DNA from: Halorubrum tebenquichense DSM 14210
GTDB taxonomy: Archaea > Halobacteriota > Halobacteria > Halobacteriales > Haloferacaceae
Assembly (NCBI RefSeq): GCF_000337415.1
Contig: NZ_AOJD01000051.1
Location: 58,236 to 122,235, forward strand
Length of the DNA: 64,000 nucleotides
Direction: 5' to 3'
A program made the position numbers and the translations under genes. Under the pieces are notes generated by a model, which worked only from the letters and a program-made list of their open reading frames with translations, was not told where the DNA came from and made no database searches. Shown in pieces: positions 7,788-16,079 of the stretch. The first letter of the stretch is position 1. Every line of letters begins with the position of its first letter.

Positions 7788-7811
7788 TCCTTTCGCCGGC
7801 GTGTTCGCCCG

Positions 7812-8675
7812 CTACTCCAACAGGTCCACCAGTTCGTTCACGTCCTCGACGACGGCGTCCGCGCCGCTCTCGGCGAACTTCTCGCGACCCGCCTCACCCG
7901 TCAGTCCGCCCGTCAACACGCCGATTCCGTAGTAGACGCGCGTCGCGTCGGTCTCGTCGGCGTTGCGCGCGGTCCGCACGTCGTCGAGGGTGTCGCCGGC
8001 GAACGCGACCCGGTCGGCGTCGAACCGCTCCGCGAGCTCCACGAGCGCCCGCGGGTGCGGCTTCCCCTCCTCCCAGTCGTCCATCGTGAACCGGCGGTCC
8101 TCCGGCACGTCGAAGCCGACGCGCTCTACTGCGATGTCGGCCTCCGCGGCCGGTCGCCCGGTGAGGACGCCCACGTCGAACCGCGCCGTGAGGTCGGCGA
8201 TGGTCTCGGGGTCGACGAGCGTCGGCTCGTCGTGGATGTACCCGTCCGTCTCGACCGGCGGCTCGCCGCCCTCCAGCTCGCGGTACAGCTCCGAGCCGAG
8301 GTACAGCGCCTGGAAGGTCTCGCGGAGCGCGTCGCGGTCCCACTGGTCGCGGACGCGGGCCTGCGCGACCCGCGGGAGGTCGCCGACGACCTCCTTGGCG
8401 GCGTCGAGGCCGCCGCCGAGTTCGCGGACGCGGTCGGTGAACTCGTCGACGTCCATCCGGAGCCCCTCGCGGCGGGCCAACACGAACAGCGCGGCCGCGT
8501 CCGTCAGCTCCCAGTCGTTGTTGAACCCGCCGGCGTCCTTGAACGCCTGGACCGCCGCCGGGTCGATCGGCTTGCCGCACACCCGGTCGACGGACTCGAG
8601 GATCGCCCGCCGGTAGGAGTCCGCCACGTCGACCAACACCCCGTCGATGTCGAGGACCACTGCGTCGACCTGCAT
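7812..8675 (-). CDS. HAD-superfamily (subfamily IA) phosphatase
   Basis: 287 residues. HAD motif I is DIDGVLVD (residues 9-16; nucleophile and acid Asp), motif II is VGVLTGRP, and motifs III/IV are KPHPRAL and [17 protein letters not shown]. The helical cap between motifs I and II is about 150 residues and includes [12 protein letters not shown]. That long cap fits a haloarchaeal HAD-IA family with no experimentally named substrate. It probably acts on a small phosphorylated metabolite; phosphoglycolate-type activity is a guess only. It converges with the CAU tRNA, whose 3' end is 24 bases away. Confidence 0.82.
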   Translation of the reverse strand: MQVDAVVLDIDGVLVDVADSYRRAILESVDRVCGKPIDPAAVQAFKDAGGFNNDWELTDAAALFVLARREGLRMDVDEFTDRVRELGGGLDAAKEVVGDLPRVAQARVRDQWDRDALRETFQALYLGSELYRELEGGEPPVETDGYIHDEPTLVDPETIADLTARFDVGVLTGRPAAEADIAVERVGFDVPEDRRFTMDDWEEGKPHPRALVELAERFDADRVAFAGDTLDDVRTARNADETDATRVYYGIGVLTGGLTGEAGREKFAESGADAVVEDVNELVDLLE

Positions 8676-8756
8676 ACCGCTACCCCGGCTGGCGGCGGAA
8701 TGAACGTTCGGGTTCGCGGTCGCCGGTTCGGTCCCGGCCCGGCCGAGGCGCAGCGG

Positions 8757-9242
8757 TCACCGCGCGACGTACACGACCGGCCCCGACTCCGTCGAGCGCC
8801 GCCGGACCTCGACGACCGGTTCCTCGAACCCGAGCGTGGTGAACAGGCAGGCGGCGTCGAGCCGCTCGGCGAGCGCGACGGTCGGTCGCTGGAGTTCGGC
8901 GGGGAGGTTCCGGGCGTACACGGCGTCGACGCCCGTCGTGTCTCCGTTACCCTCGCCCGCGTCGAGTCCGAACGCGCGGTCGACGGCTCGGTCGCCGGTC
9001 GTCGTCAGCGCCGTCACGTCCGCAGCGACGACGCGGAGCGATCCCCCGCCCGCACCTCGCGTCTCGCTCGCCGCGTCCCGCGCCGCGTCGCTCACTTCGA
9101 CGTCGACCGCGACCACCTCGCGACCGCGGTCGGCGAGCGCGAGGGCCACGCCCGGCCGTCGACCGACGCCGACCTCGATCAGCCGCTCGTATCGGTCGAG
9201 CGCGTCGGCGAGTGCCCCTTCCGACGGGGGTGATGGTGCCAC
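8757..9242 (-). CDS. UPF0146 family protein (Rossmann-like)
   Basis: 161 residues. LIEVGVGRRPGVALALADRGREVVAVDVEV near the N-terminus is the UPF0146 hallmark, a truncated SAM-methyltransferase-like glycine loop followed by an acidic strand. VDAVYARNLPAELQRP later matches the same family. No catalytic residues are assigned and the biochemical role is unknown. I use the GTG at 9242 because a GCTTTTGA box lies 28 bases before it, and because a longer form would run into the divergent archaemetzincin gene (ATG 9282). Confidence 0.75.
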   Translation of the reverse strand: MAPSPPSEGALADALDRYERLIEVGVGRRPGVALALADRGREVVAVDVEVSDAARDAASETRGAGGGSLRVVAADVTALTTTGDRAVDRAFGLDAGEGNGDTTGVDAVYARNLPAELQRPTVALAERLDAACLFTTLGFEEPVVEVRRRSTESGPVVYVAR

Positions 9243-9281
9243 GGCGCGGGCTTTATGATTGCGGCGGTCAAAAGCGGTTCC

Positions 9282-9803
9282 ATGCTCGTGGACATCGTCC
9301 CCGTCGGAGACGTCACCCCCCAAGTGAAACGGGAGGCCTCCGGCGCGCTGCGCTCAGTATACGACTGCGACGTGACGGTCCACGACGATCAGCCGATCCC
9401 CGGGTCCGCGTTCGACGCCGACCGCTCCCAGTACCGCGCCGAGGACCTCATCGAGACGGTCACGCGGGTCGGCGGCGGCGAGAAGAACATCGGTATCACG
9501 CCCGAGGACCTCTACTACCGCCGCCGGAACTACGTGTTCGGGCTCGCGTACCTCAACGGGAGCGGCTCCGTCATCTCCACGCACCGCCTCCGTACCTCCT
9601 CCGACGGCGGCGTCTCCACCAAGCCCGCGGTCGATGTCTTCGGCGACCGCGTCCGCAAGGAGGTCGTCCACGAGATCGGACACACGCTCGGCTTGGAACA
9701 CTGCGACAACAGCAAGTGCGTGATGTCGTTTTCCCCCACCGTCCGCGAGGTCGACGTGAAAGAGGAGCACCTCTGTGGCACCTGTTCTCGGCTCGTTCGC
9801 TGA
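9282..9803 (+). CDS. amzA: Archaemetzincin-type zinc metalloprotease
   Basis: 173 residues. Carries the full archaemetzincin signature: H130-E131-x-x-H134-x-x-G-x-x-x-C141, then C146-V-M and a C-x-x-C pair at 165/168. The histidines bind catalytic zinc; the four cysteines bind a second zinc. A Met in CVM is the metzincin Met-turn. The enzyme is cytosolic (no signal peptide), and its natural substrates are unknown. The ATG at 9282 fits a CTTTATG box at 9251-9257. It is divergent from the UPF0146 gene. Confidence 0.95.
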   Translation: MLVDIVPVGDVTPQVKREASGALRSVYDCDVTVHDDQPIPGSAFDADRSQYRAEDLIETVTRVGGGEKNIGITPEDLYYRRRNYVFGLAYLNGSGSVISTHRLRTSSDGGVSTKPAVDVFGDRVRKEVVHEIGHTLGLEHCDNSKCVMSFSPTVREVDVKEEHLCGTCSRLVR

Positions 9804-9866
9804 CCGGCCGTTCGTTCCGGACGCGTCGCCGGTAGACGTAAAGTCCGCCCCGTACAAAGGACGCGT

Positions 9867-10166
9867 ATGGCCGCAAAGCCGGAATACCGCGACCGGCCCG
9901 ACGTCGAGGTCGCGCTGCTCGACGCGCTCGTCGACCGCGGTGACGAGGGGATGACGGTCCTCGAACTTCGCGCGGCCGTCGACGCCGACATCGACGCCGT
10001 CGAGGAGGCGCTCTCCGCGCTGAAGGAGGACTCCCTGATCGTCGTCGAGACCGAGGAGCGCGTCCGGGTGTACGCCCACGAGCGGGTCGTCCCCGACCCG
10101 GACGCGCCGGACGACGACTCCTCGGAGAGCCTCGTCGACGCGATCCGCGACCGGATCGGGCTGTAA
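9867..10166 (+). CDS. Small winged-helix-like conserved haloarchaeal protein
   Basis: 99 residues. The segment VALLDALVDRGDEGMTVLELRAAVDADIDAVEEALSALKEDSLIVVETEERVRVYA reads as helix-turn-helix plus wing, as in small archaeal regulators, with an acidic tail. It has no ligand domain. It stands alone between amzA and the YgfZ-like gene with a CGTAAAG box 27 bases before its ATG. DNA binding is inferred from the pattern only. Confidence 0.65.
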   Translation: MAAKPEYRDRPDVEVALLDALVDRGDEGMTVLELRAAVDADIDAVEEALSALKEDSLIVVETEERVRVYAHERVVPDPDAPDDDSSESLVDAIRDRIGL

Positions 10167-10287
10167 CCGCCGTCTCGTCGCGCGTCGCCGTCGTTTCGCC
10201 CCGCGCTACCGTCTTCCCCTCGCTACCGTCTCGTCCCGCGTCGCCGGAGACGGCGGCCTTTTGACGCTCGATCGCGTCCCTGCGACC

Positions 10288-11445
10288 ATGACACTCGTCT
10301 CCGGCACCCACGACGCGCACGGCGCGGCGTACCGCGACCGCGGCGGCCGCGAGGTCGTCGACCACTACGGCAAGCCCGTCCGCGTCGGGAAGGCGGTCCG
10401 CAAGGTCGCCGGCGTGATCGAGATGGGATACGGCGTCCTCGCAGTCCGGGGGAGCGACCGCGTCGAGTTCGTCGACAACGCCGTCTCGAACCGCGTCCCG
10501 AGCGAGGACGGGGAGGGGACCTACGCCCTCCTGCTCGACCCGCAGGGCGGGATCGAGACGGACATGTACGTGTACAACGCCGACGAGCGCCTGCTCGTGT
10601 TCCTCCCGCCGGAGCGGACGGAGTCGGTCGCCGCCGACTGGGCGGAGAACGTGTTCATCCAGGACGTCGAGATCGACGACGTCTCCGAGGAGTTCGGCGT
10701 GTTCGGCGTCCACGGCCCCAAGTCGACGGAGAAGGTCGCGTCCGTCCTCGGCGGTCCCGGGGCACCCGAGGAGCCGCTCTCGTTCGTCCGCGGGTCGATG
10801 GTCGACGCCGGCGTCTCTGTGATCGCGACAGACGCGCCGCTGGGCGAGGAGGGGTACGAGATCGTCTGTGCCGCCGCCGACGCGGGCGACGTGTTCGACA
10901 CCCTGATCAACCGCGGACTCAACGCCACGCCCTTCGGCTACCGGACGTGGGACGCGCTCGCGACCGAGGCCGGAACCCCCCTCTTCGAGTACGAACTGGC
11001 GGGGACGGTCCCGAACGTCCTCGGGCTCCGGAACGCGCTCGACTTCGACAAGGGGTGTTACGTCGGTCAGGAGGTCGTCTCGCGCGTGGAGAACCAAGGT
11101 CGACCGAGCCGGCGGCTCGTCGGTCTCGAACTCGACGGTCTCGCCGAGGCGGTCGCCGACATTGACGCAGATGCCGACCCGAGGGGAATCGACGACGCGC
11201 TCCCCGGCTCCGGCGCGGCCGTCTTCGACGGCGACGAGGCGGTCGGCGAGGTCACGCGCGCCGCGGTCGGTCCCGCGACGGACGCCCCGATCGCGCTGGC
11301 GGTCGTCGCGTTCGACGCCGACCTCGACGCGGTCGACGTCCGGGTCGACGGCGACGAGGTCCCCGCGACCGCCGCCGACCTCCCGTTCGTCGACGGGAGT
11401 TCCCGGTCCGCGCGGCTCCCGACGTACCCGGAGCTCCCCGTCTAA
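10288..11445 (+). CDS. YgfZ/GcvT-fold folate-dependent protein
   Basis: 385 residues. The fold is that of aminomethyltransferase (GcvT), but the hallmark K-G-C-Y-x-G-Q (Cys at about 257, DFDKGCYVGQE) identifies the COG0354/YgfZ group. Those proteins use tetrahydrofolate and help maintain Fe-S enzymes such as MiaB-type radical-SAM proteins. A C-terminal barrel (VGEVTRAAVGPATDAPIALAVV) follows. The start at 10288 is supported by a CTTTTGA box at 10257-10263. Gene databases often call these glycine cleavage T proteins; the KGCYxGQ motif and the lack of gcvH/gcvP neighbours argue against that. Confidence 0.82.
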   Translation: MTLVSGTHDAHGAAYRDRGGREVVDHYGKPVRVGKAVRKVAGVIEMGYGVLAVRGSDRVEFVDNAVSNRVPSEDGEGTYALLLDPQGGIETDMYVYNADERLLVFLPPERTESVAADWAENVFIQDVEIDDVSEEFGVFGVHGPKSTEKVASVLGGPGAPEEPLSFVRGSMVDAGVSVIATDAPLGEEGYEIVCAAADAGDVFDTLINRGLNATPFGYRTWDALATEAGTPLFEYELAGTVPNVLGLRNALDFDKGCYVGQEVVSRVENQGRPSRRLVGLELDGLAEAVADIDADADPRGIDDALPGSGAAVFDGDEAVGEVTRAAVGPATDAPIALAVVAFDADLDAVDVRVDGDEVPATAADLPFVDGSSRSARLPTYPELPV

Positions 11446-11496
11446 AGGTCCGAAAAGCGGGCTGCGCGTCCCGTAAACCTCCGCCGTCGACTCACC

Positions 11497-12672
11497 TCAC
11501 AGCGCGAAGTCCACGGCCGAGAAGACGACGAACCCGAGCGTGAACGCGCCGACGAGCGAGCCGATCCACGCGAGGACGGTGTATCCCATCTTCTTGCGAC
11601 TCACGCCCGCGTCGCCGGCGGCGTACCCCGCCCCGACGATCGCGGAGACGATGATCTCGTTGAACGAGACGGGGATCCCGAAGGCGACGGCGGTCTGCGC
11701 GATCGCGAACGACGGGATGAGCGCCGAGATCGACCGCCGCGGTCCCATCGAGGCGTAGTCCTGCGAGATGGCCTTGATCATCCGCGGCGCGCCAGTCCAC
11801 GACCCAACCAGCAGCCCGACCCCGCCGCCGACGAGCAGCGCCCACACCGGGACGCCCACCTCGCTGAAGATCGGGACGAGCGGGCCGATCGCGAGGCCCA
11901 CCTGCGACCCGCCCGCCGAGAACGCGACGAGCCCGCCCATCGCGAGCAGGAACCGGCGCTGTGCGCCCTCGCGGTCGCGGCCGAGGTCAGCGTACACGGC
12001 GACCGCGACGAGCGCGGCGAGCGCGAGGCTCACCGCTGGGGGCCCCGCGTCGCCGACCCCGAGTCCCGACCCGAGGACGGCCGCGACCGACGCCTGCTCC
12101 CCGGCGGGACCGAGCAGCGCGAACCCGACGTTCGCGAGGATCGCCCCCACGAGTCCGGCGAGGATGGCCGTGAGCGGTCGCTCCGGCAGCGACTCGCCGA
12201 TGAGCATCCGGGCGACCCCGTAGGCGACGCCCCCGCCGACGAACGGGGTGAGCACCCACAGCGTCGCGATCTCGGCGTACTTCGGCCACGCCGGGTCGCC
12301 GCCCATCGCGAGCCCGACGCCGACGACCGCCCCCGTGACGGTGAACGCCGTCGCGATCGGGTAGCCGGCGAAGACGCCGACCGCGACCAGCGCGGCGGCC
12401 GTGACGAGCGCGACGATGGCCGCCACCGCCGTGAGCGTCACCCCGCCGATCAGCTCGGTCCCGACCGCCTCCGTCACGTTCGCGCCCTGGAGTACCGCGC
12501 CGAGCAGCCCGAGGACACCGACGACGAGGCCGGCCCGCATCACGGAGATGGCGTTCGCGCCGACCGCGGGCGCGAACGGTGTCGACCCCGACGAGCCGGC
12601 ACCGATCGACCACGCCATGAAGAGGCTGGCGGCGGCGGCGACGACCAGCGTCGCGGCGGTGACGAGGACCAT
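11497..12672 (-). CDS. pitA: Inorganic phosphate transporter, Pit family
   Basis: 391 residues, about ten membrane segments and no signal sequence. Pit proteins are cation-phosphate symporters of low affinity. The duplicated family signature is visible as a GANA segment in the N half (PAVGANAISVMRAG) and PVSFNEIIVSAIVGAGYAAG in the C half, where the second Asn sits. The ATG at 12670-12672 overlaps by one base the stop of a 42-codon membrane ORF (TGATG), suggesting translational coupling. A second, high-affinity phosphate system (pstSCAB) lies at 37-42 kb. Confidence 0.9.
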   Translation of the reverse strand: MVLVTAATLVVAAAASLFMAWSIGAGSSGSTPFAPAVGANAISVMRAGLVVGVLGLLGAVLQGANVTEAVGTELIGGVTLTAVAAIVALVTAAALVAVGVFAGYPIATAFTVTGAVVGVGLAMGGDPAWPKYAEIATLWVLTPFVGGGVAYGVARMLIGESLPERPLTAILAGLVGAILANVGFALLGPAGEQASVAAVLGSGLGVGDAGPPAVSLALAALVAVAVYADLGRDREGAQRRFLLAMGGLVAFSAGGSQVGLAIGPLVPIFSEVGVPVWALLVGGGVGLLVGSWTGAPRMIKAISQDYASMGPRRSISALIPSFAIAQTAVAFGIPVSFNEIIVSAIVGAGYAAGDAGVSRKKMGYTVLAWIGSLVGAFTLGFVVFSAVDFAL

Positions 12673-12800
12673 CAGTTCCGCCCGTCGTTGTACCCCTCGT
12701 TCAGTCCCGTCACCGTGCGACGGACGAGGAGGAACCCGAAGAAGAAGAGCCCGAGAAGACCCACCAACAGCAGGACGACCAGCGGCTGGACCGGGAGCAT
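12672..12800 (-). CDS. 42-residue single-pass membrane protein coupled to pitA
   Basis: Starts MLPVQPLVVLLLVGLLG, continues FFFGFLLVRR, then ends in a short polar tail (TVTGLNEGYNDGRN) and TGA at 12672-12674. One membrane span with a basic cytoplasmic flank. Its stop overlaps the ATG of pitA by one base and its own ATG lies 25-30 bases after a TTATAA box, so it is the true first gene of the transcript. It may be a small subunit or stability factor of the permease, or a leader ORF for coupled translation; the sequence cannot decide. Confidence 0.7.
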   Translation of the reverse strand: MLPVQPLVVLLLVGLLGLFFFGFLLVRRTVTGLNEGYNDGRN

Positions 12801-13188
12801 ACGTTCGAATCCGTCGGGGCGCGGTTATAAGTTTCGAGGCGGCGGGTCGCCCGACCACCCGGCGACGCGGCCGCCCCGACGGGGCGATCGGTGACTAAAA
12901 CGCCCGCTTGTCTCTCAGCCACGTATATGTTGTCACCCGCGGTACGTACTGATGCGACCCCCGCTTCGGCCCTCAAACGCTCGAACCGCCGACCGACGCG
13001 CCGGCGGATCGGAGTCGCACGCTCCCTCCCCTGCCCGGTACCCTCCCCCACCGTGCGACCGACCGCCGGCACCCGCACCCGCAGCAGTCCGGGTCCTCTC
13101 CCGTGCACACGACCGTCGGCCGGCCGGGCCGTCGCGGGGCGTCGCCTCCGGTCCCGCCGTCCGCGACGGCGGCCCGCTCTCCTCCCCG
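12801..13188. other. Intergenic region, no supported gene
   Basis: 388 bases between the pit promoter and the 3' end of the phosphoesterase. Open frames here have arginine/proline-rich, haloarchaea-atypical composition and no family pattern. An AT-rich ACGTATATGTT at about 12921-12931 could be a promoter, but I see no gene behind it. Confidence 0.5.
12824..12830 (-). promoter_or_regulatory. TATA box for the small ORF-pitA transcript
   Basis: Minus-strand TTATAAC, about 27 bases upstream of the ATG at 12800. It marks the small ORF, not pitA itself, as the first translated gene. Confidence 0.65.
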
Positions 13189-13722
13189 CTACTCTGCGTT
13201 CCCGCCCGCAATCTGAAACGTCTCGAAGGTCTCGCCGTCGGGCGTCACCAGTCTGCCGTCCAGCTCGGCCCCCTCGCCCTCGTCCGACGGGGTCAGCTCC
13301 GCGTGCGCCGGGCGGTTACCGCGCGGCTGCGCGTGGCTCCCGGGGTTCAGTATCGGTAGCCTGCCGGCGTCGTCGAAGCGGGGGCGGTGGCTGTGGCCGC
13401 AGACGACGGCGTCCGCGTCGCGGCCGCGCCCGAGCATGACGAGGCCCGTGTCGCCGCTGCGGTGGCGGTGCGTGACCGCGAACCGCACCCCGGCGTACTC
13501 GACGGTCCGCACCTCGGGGACGCGGTCGCGGATCGCGGCGTCGTCGTTGTTGCCGTAGACGGCCCGGAGGCTGGCGGCGGCCGACCGGAAGGCGTCGAAC
13601 ACGGGCTCGCGGTAGAAGTCGCCCGCGTGGATCACGAGGTCGGCCTCGCGCACCGCCTCGGCGGTCCGCCCCTGAAGCTTCGACTCCTCGCGTGCGTGCG
13701 TGTCCGAGACGACGACGAGCAT
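13189..13722 (-). CDS. YfcE/MJ0936-type metallophosphoesterase
   Basis: 177 residues. All calcineurin-like metal motifs are present in order: VVSDTHA (Asp, His), HAGDFY, YGNND, THRHRSGD and CGHSHRP. Length and order match the MJ0936/YfcE family, which hydrolyses phosphodiesters with Mn2+ or Ni2+. The natural substrate is unknown. The gene begins at ATG 13720-13722. A 335-base gap containing a repeat element lies upstream, between it and the rfcS 3' end. A promoter candidate is the GTTTAAAT at 13745-13752. Confidence 0.9.
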   Translation of the reverse strand: MLVVVSDTHAREESKLQGRTAEAVREADLVIHAGDFYREPVFDAFRSAAASLRAVYGNNDDAAIRDRVPEVRTVEYAGVRFAVTHRHRSGDTGLVMLGRGRDADAVVCGHSHRPRFDDAGRLPILNPGSHAQPRGNRPAHAELTPSDEGEGAELDGRLVTPDGETFETFQIAGGNAE

Positions 13723-13776
13723 ACCGACCCTCGCCGCCGCCGCGATTTAAACACTACCCGTCGCCGCGGCACGCCC

Positions 13777-14031
13777 GACGAGGCTGGGGAGGCGTGAGGT
13801 GCCGTGCGGGGTGGGACTCGAAGGGGCAGTCGGGAGGCGGGCGCAGGCGATGTAAGGACCGCAAGGAGGGAGCAACGCGAGCGACTGAGGACCGCAACGA
13901 GCGTGCGCCCGCCTCCCGACTGGGGCTTCGGCGGCGTTCGTGTCGGTCAGCGATTTATTAGCGAATACGTCTGGCCGAGCGGCTGGGGCTTCGGCGGTGT
14001 TCACCGCAGATCCGCGGTCAAAGATTTATAA
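13777..14031 (+). repeat. Dispersed intergenic element, copy A
   Basis: Fills the 335-base gap between the phosphoesterase and rfcS. Parts, in order: a 23-nt box at 13777-13799 (GACGAGGCTGGGGAGG...) identical to copies B and C; a 19-bp perfect inverted repeat (13827-13845 with 13904-13922); an inner 15-mer AGCAACGCGAGCGAC at 13871-13885, identical in copy C; then two 17-nt motifs with core CTGGGGCTTCGGCGG at 13918-13934 and 13981-13997, 63 bases apart. A TTTATTA box at 13954 lies exactly 27 bases before the second motif; another TATA-like box (TTTATAAAAG) is at 14025-14034. Translation gives no conserved protein. Probably a structured RNA or miniature repeat. Confidence 0.8.
13827..13922 (+). 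ncRNA. Candidate structured RNA: long hairpin inside element copy A
   Basis: Arms 13827-13845 and 13904-13922 are perfectly complementary over 19 bp with a 58-base inner region. In copy C the matching stem (49702-49714 with 49784-49796) keeps pairing although bases differ: pair 4 is T-A here and C-G there, and pair 12 is C-G here and A-T there. Such compensatory changes support function as RNA. Transcription has not been shown. Confidence 0.5.
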
Positions 14032-14057
14032 AAGACGAGTAGAGGCCCGGAACGGAC

Positions 14058-15041
14058 TTATTCGTCCAATGAAAGCGCCGCGAGCAGCGACTCCAACTGG
14101 ACCTGCTCGTTCGCGCCCTCGGCGATCCGGTAGTCGGCCTCGCCGATACGCTCCATGAGCCGCACCGCCTCGCGCTCGCTCAGTTCGAACTCCCACACGG
14201 AGCGGTGAAGCTGGTCGATCACGTCGCCGCCGGCCATCCCCGTCTCCGTGAGCAGCGTGTCGAGCGTCGACCGCGCCCGCGCGAAGTCGCCGTTCAGCGC
14301 GTCGGTCACCATCGACTCGATCTCCTCCGGGCGCGCCGTCGCCGTGATCGCGTACACCGCCTCCTCGTCGACCACGTCGCCCGTCGTCGCCGCCGCCTGG
14401 AGGGAGTTGATCGCGCGGCGCATGTCGCCGTCGGCCGCGTACACGAGGGCGTCTATCCCCTCGTCCGTCACCTCGATATCCTCCGCCGCCGCGATCTCGC
14501 GGACCATCCCGCCGACCGCCTCGTCCGAGAGCGGCGAGAAGCGGAAGACGGCGCAGCGCGACTGGATCGGGTCGATGATCTTCGACGAGTAGTTACACGA
14601 GAGGATGAAGCGCGTGTTGTCGGAGAACTGCTCCATCGTCCGGCGGAGCGCCGACTGCGCGTCGTCGGTGAGGGAGTCGGCCTCGTCGAGGAACACGATC
14701 CGGAAGTCGCCGCCGAACGACGAGCGCGCGAACCCCTTGATCCGGTCGCGGACCACGTCGATCCCGCGTTGGTCGGAGGCGTTGAGTTCGAGGAAGTTCC
14801 CGCGCCAGTTGTCCTCGCCGTAGATCTCGCGGGCGATCGCGGTGGCCGCGGTGGTCTTCCCGATGCCGGCCGGCCCCGAGAAAAGGAGGTGCGGCACGTC
14901 GTCCTGCGCGATGTAGCTCTGGAGCCGTTCGACGATCTCCTCCTGTCCGTGGATGTCGTCGAGCGTCTGCGGCCGGTACTTCTCGATCCAGATCTCCCGG
15001 CCCGTCGCCGTCGCGGCCGTCTGCTCGTCGCCCTCGCTCAT
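14058..15041 (-). CDS. rfcS: Replication factor C small subunit (sliding-clamp loader)
   Basis: 327 residues. Loads PCNA onto primed DNA as part of the RFC pentamer. Motifs: RFC box with [14 protein letters not shown], Walker A GPAGIGKT (56-63), Walker B VFLDEAD (DE at 119-120), the SRC motif that supplies the arginine finger (161-163, [11 protein letters not shown]), and sensor 2 in [11 protein letters not shown]. Full archaeal length and no intein. The ATG at 15041 has a GTTTATCA box 27 bases upstream. The gene ends just inside the repeat-rich gap that holds element copy A. Confidence 0.97.
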   Translation of the reverse strand: MSEGDEQTAATATGREIWIEKYRPQTLDDIHGQEEIVERLQSYIAQDDVPHLLFSGPAGIGKTTAATAIAREIYGEDNWRGNFLELNASDQRGIDVVRDRIKGFARSSFGGDFRIVFLDEADSLTDDAQSALRRTMEQFSDNTRFILSCNYSSKIIDPIQSRCAVFRFSPLSDEAVGGMVREIAAAEDIEVTDEGIDALVYAADGDMRRAINSLQAAATTGDVVDEEAVYAITATARPEEIESMVTDALNGDFARARSTLDTLLTETGMAGGDVIDQLHRSVWEFELSEREAVRLMERIGEADYRIAEGANEQVQLESLLAALSLDE

Positions 15042-15134
15042 TGCCGGATCCGAGGGTCGGCGGGGTGATAAACGAACCGAGAACGGCGCGCGGTCGGGCC
15101 GATCTCCGAGCCGCCGCACAGACGAACTCGTCGA

Positions 15135-16079
15135 TCAGGCGAACTCGTCGATCAGCTCGGGCACCACGTCGAAGAGGTCGCCGACGATCCCGTAGTCGGC
15201 GATGTCGAAGATGGGCGCGTTCGGGTCGGTGTTGATCGCGACGATCGTGTCCGACCACTTCATGCCGGCGACGTGCTGGACCGCGCCGGAGATGCCGACC
15301 GCGATGTACACGTCCGGCGTGACGACCTTCCCCGACTGGCCGACCTGCCGGTTCTTCGGCAGCCAGCCGTTGTCGACGATCGGCCGCGAGGCCGACAGCG
15401 TCGCGCCGAGCGCGTCCGCCAGCTCCTCGACGAGTTCGAGGTTCTCCTCCTCCTCGATGCCGCGCCCGACCGACACGAGCACGTCGGCGTCCGCGATGTC
15501 GACGTCGCCGCCGCCGACCTCCTCGAAGCCCGTGACGCGCGCCCCCGACTCGGGGAGGCCGATCTCGGCCGCCTCGACGGTCGCGTCGCCGACCCCCTCG
15601 GCGGGCGGCCACTCGCCGCCGCGGACCGTGAGGACGAACCGGTCCCCGGCGACGTCGACGGTCGTCTCCACCTTCGAGCCGTACATCTCGCGGGTGACGG
15701 TGAGCCCGTCGTCGTACTCGATCCCGACCGCGTCGGTCACGAGCGTGACGCCGAGCGCCTCGGCGAGCGCGGGCGCGTAGTCCAGCCCGTTGACGGAGTT
15801 CGGCAGTACCACCGCGCCGGCGTCGAGCCGGTCGGCGAGTTCCGCGGCCGCCGCCTGGTAGGCGTTGTGGTCGAACTCCTCGCCGTCGTCGACGGCGTGG
15901 ATCGCGTCGACGCCCTCGCGGTTCAGCTCCTCCGCGAACGCGTCGACGTCGCCGCCGACCACGGCCACGTGGAGGTCGCCGCCCCGCTCGTCGGCGAGCT
16001 CTCGCCCGGCGGTGATCGCCTCGTACGACACGTCCCGGAGGTCTCCGCGGCGGTGTTCGGCGACGACGAGTACGCTCAT
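15135..16079 (-). CDS. etfA: Electron transfer flavoprotein alpha subunit
   Basis: 314 residues. The C-terminal half has the FAD-binding ETF-alpha signature: RPIVDNGWLPKNRQVGQSG, VYIAVGISGAVQHVAGM and AINTDPNAPIF. The N half is the divergent domain contacting ETF-beta. With etfB it moves electrons from acyl-CoA or other dehydrogenases to an ETF:quinone oxidoreductase, which is not in this window. Start ATG at 16077-16079 overlaps the stop of etfB by one base (TGATG), so the pair is an operon. A GTG three bases earlier is less likely. Confidence 0.95.
   Translation of the reverse strand: MSVLVVAEHRRGDLRDVSYEAITAGRELADERGGDLHVAVVGGDVDAFAEELNREGVDAIHAVDDGEEFDHNAYQAAAAELADRLDAGAVVLPNSVNGLDYAPALAEALGVTLVTDAVGIEYDDGLTVTREMYGSKVETTVDVAGDRFVLTVRGGEWPPAEGVGDATVEAAEIGLPESGARVTGFEEVGGGDVDIADADVLVSVGRGIEEEENLELVEELADALGATLSASRPIVDNGWLPKNRQVGQSGKVVTPDVYIAVGISGAVQHVAGMKWSDTIVAINTDPNAPIFDIADYGIVGDLFDVVPELIDEFA

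Noticed and set aside
10288-11445. Glycine cleavage T protein (GcvT)
   Set aside because: The KGCYxGQ motif marks the YgfZ group, and no gcvH or gcvP is nearby.
12921-12931. ACGTATATGTT as a promoter for a gene in 12932-13188
   Set aside because: No convincing coding frame or RNA lies downstream.
12933-13211. Minus-strand frame of 92 residues before the phosphoesterase 3' end
   Set aside because: Gly/Arg/Ser-rich, no hydrophobic core, overlaps the phosphoesterase gene; typical of non-coding GC-rich DNA.
13747-14158. Several frames across element copy A
   Set aside because: Arginine/serine-rich or motif-derived sequence on both strands, no acidic bias, and the conserved parts are the inverted repeat and boxes rather than any reading frame.
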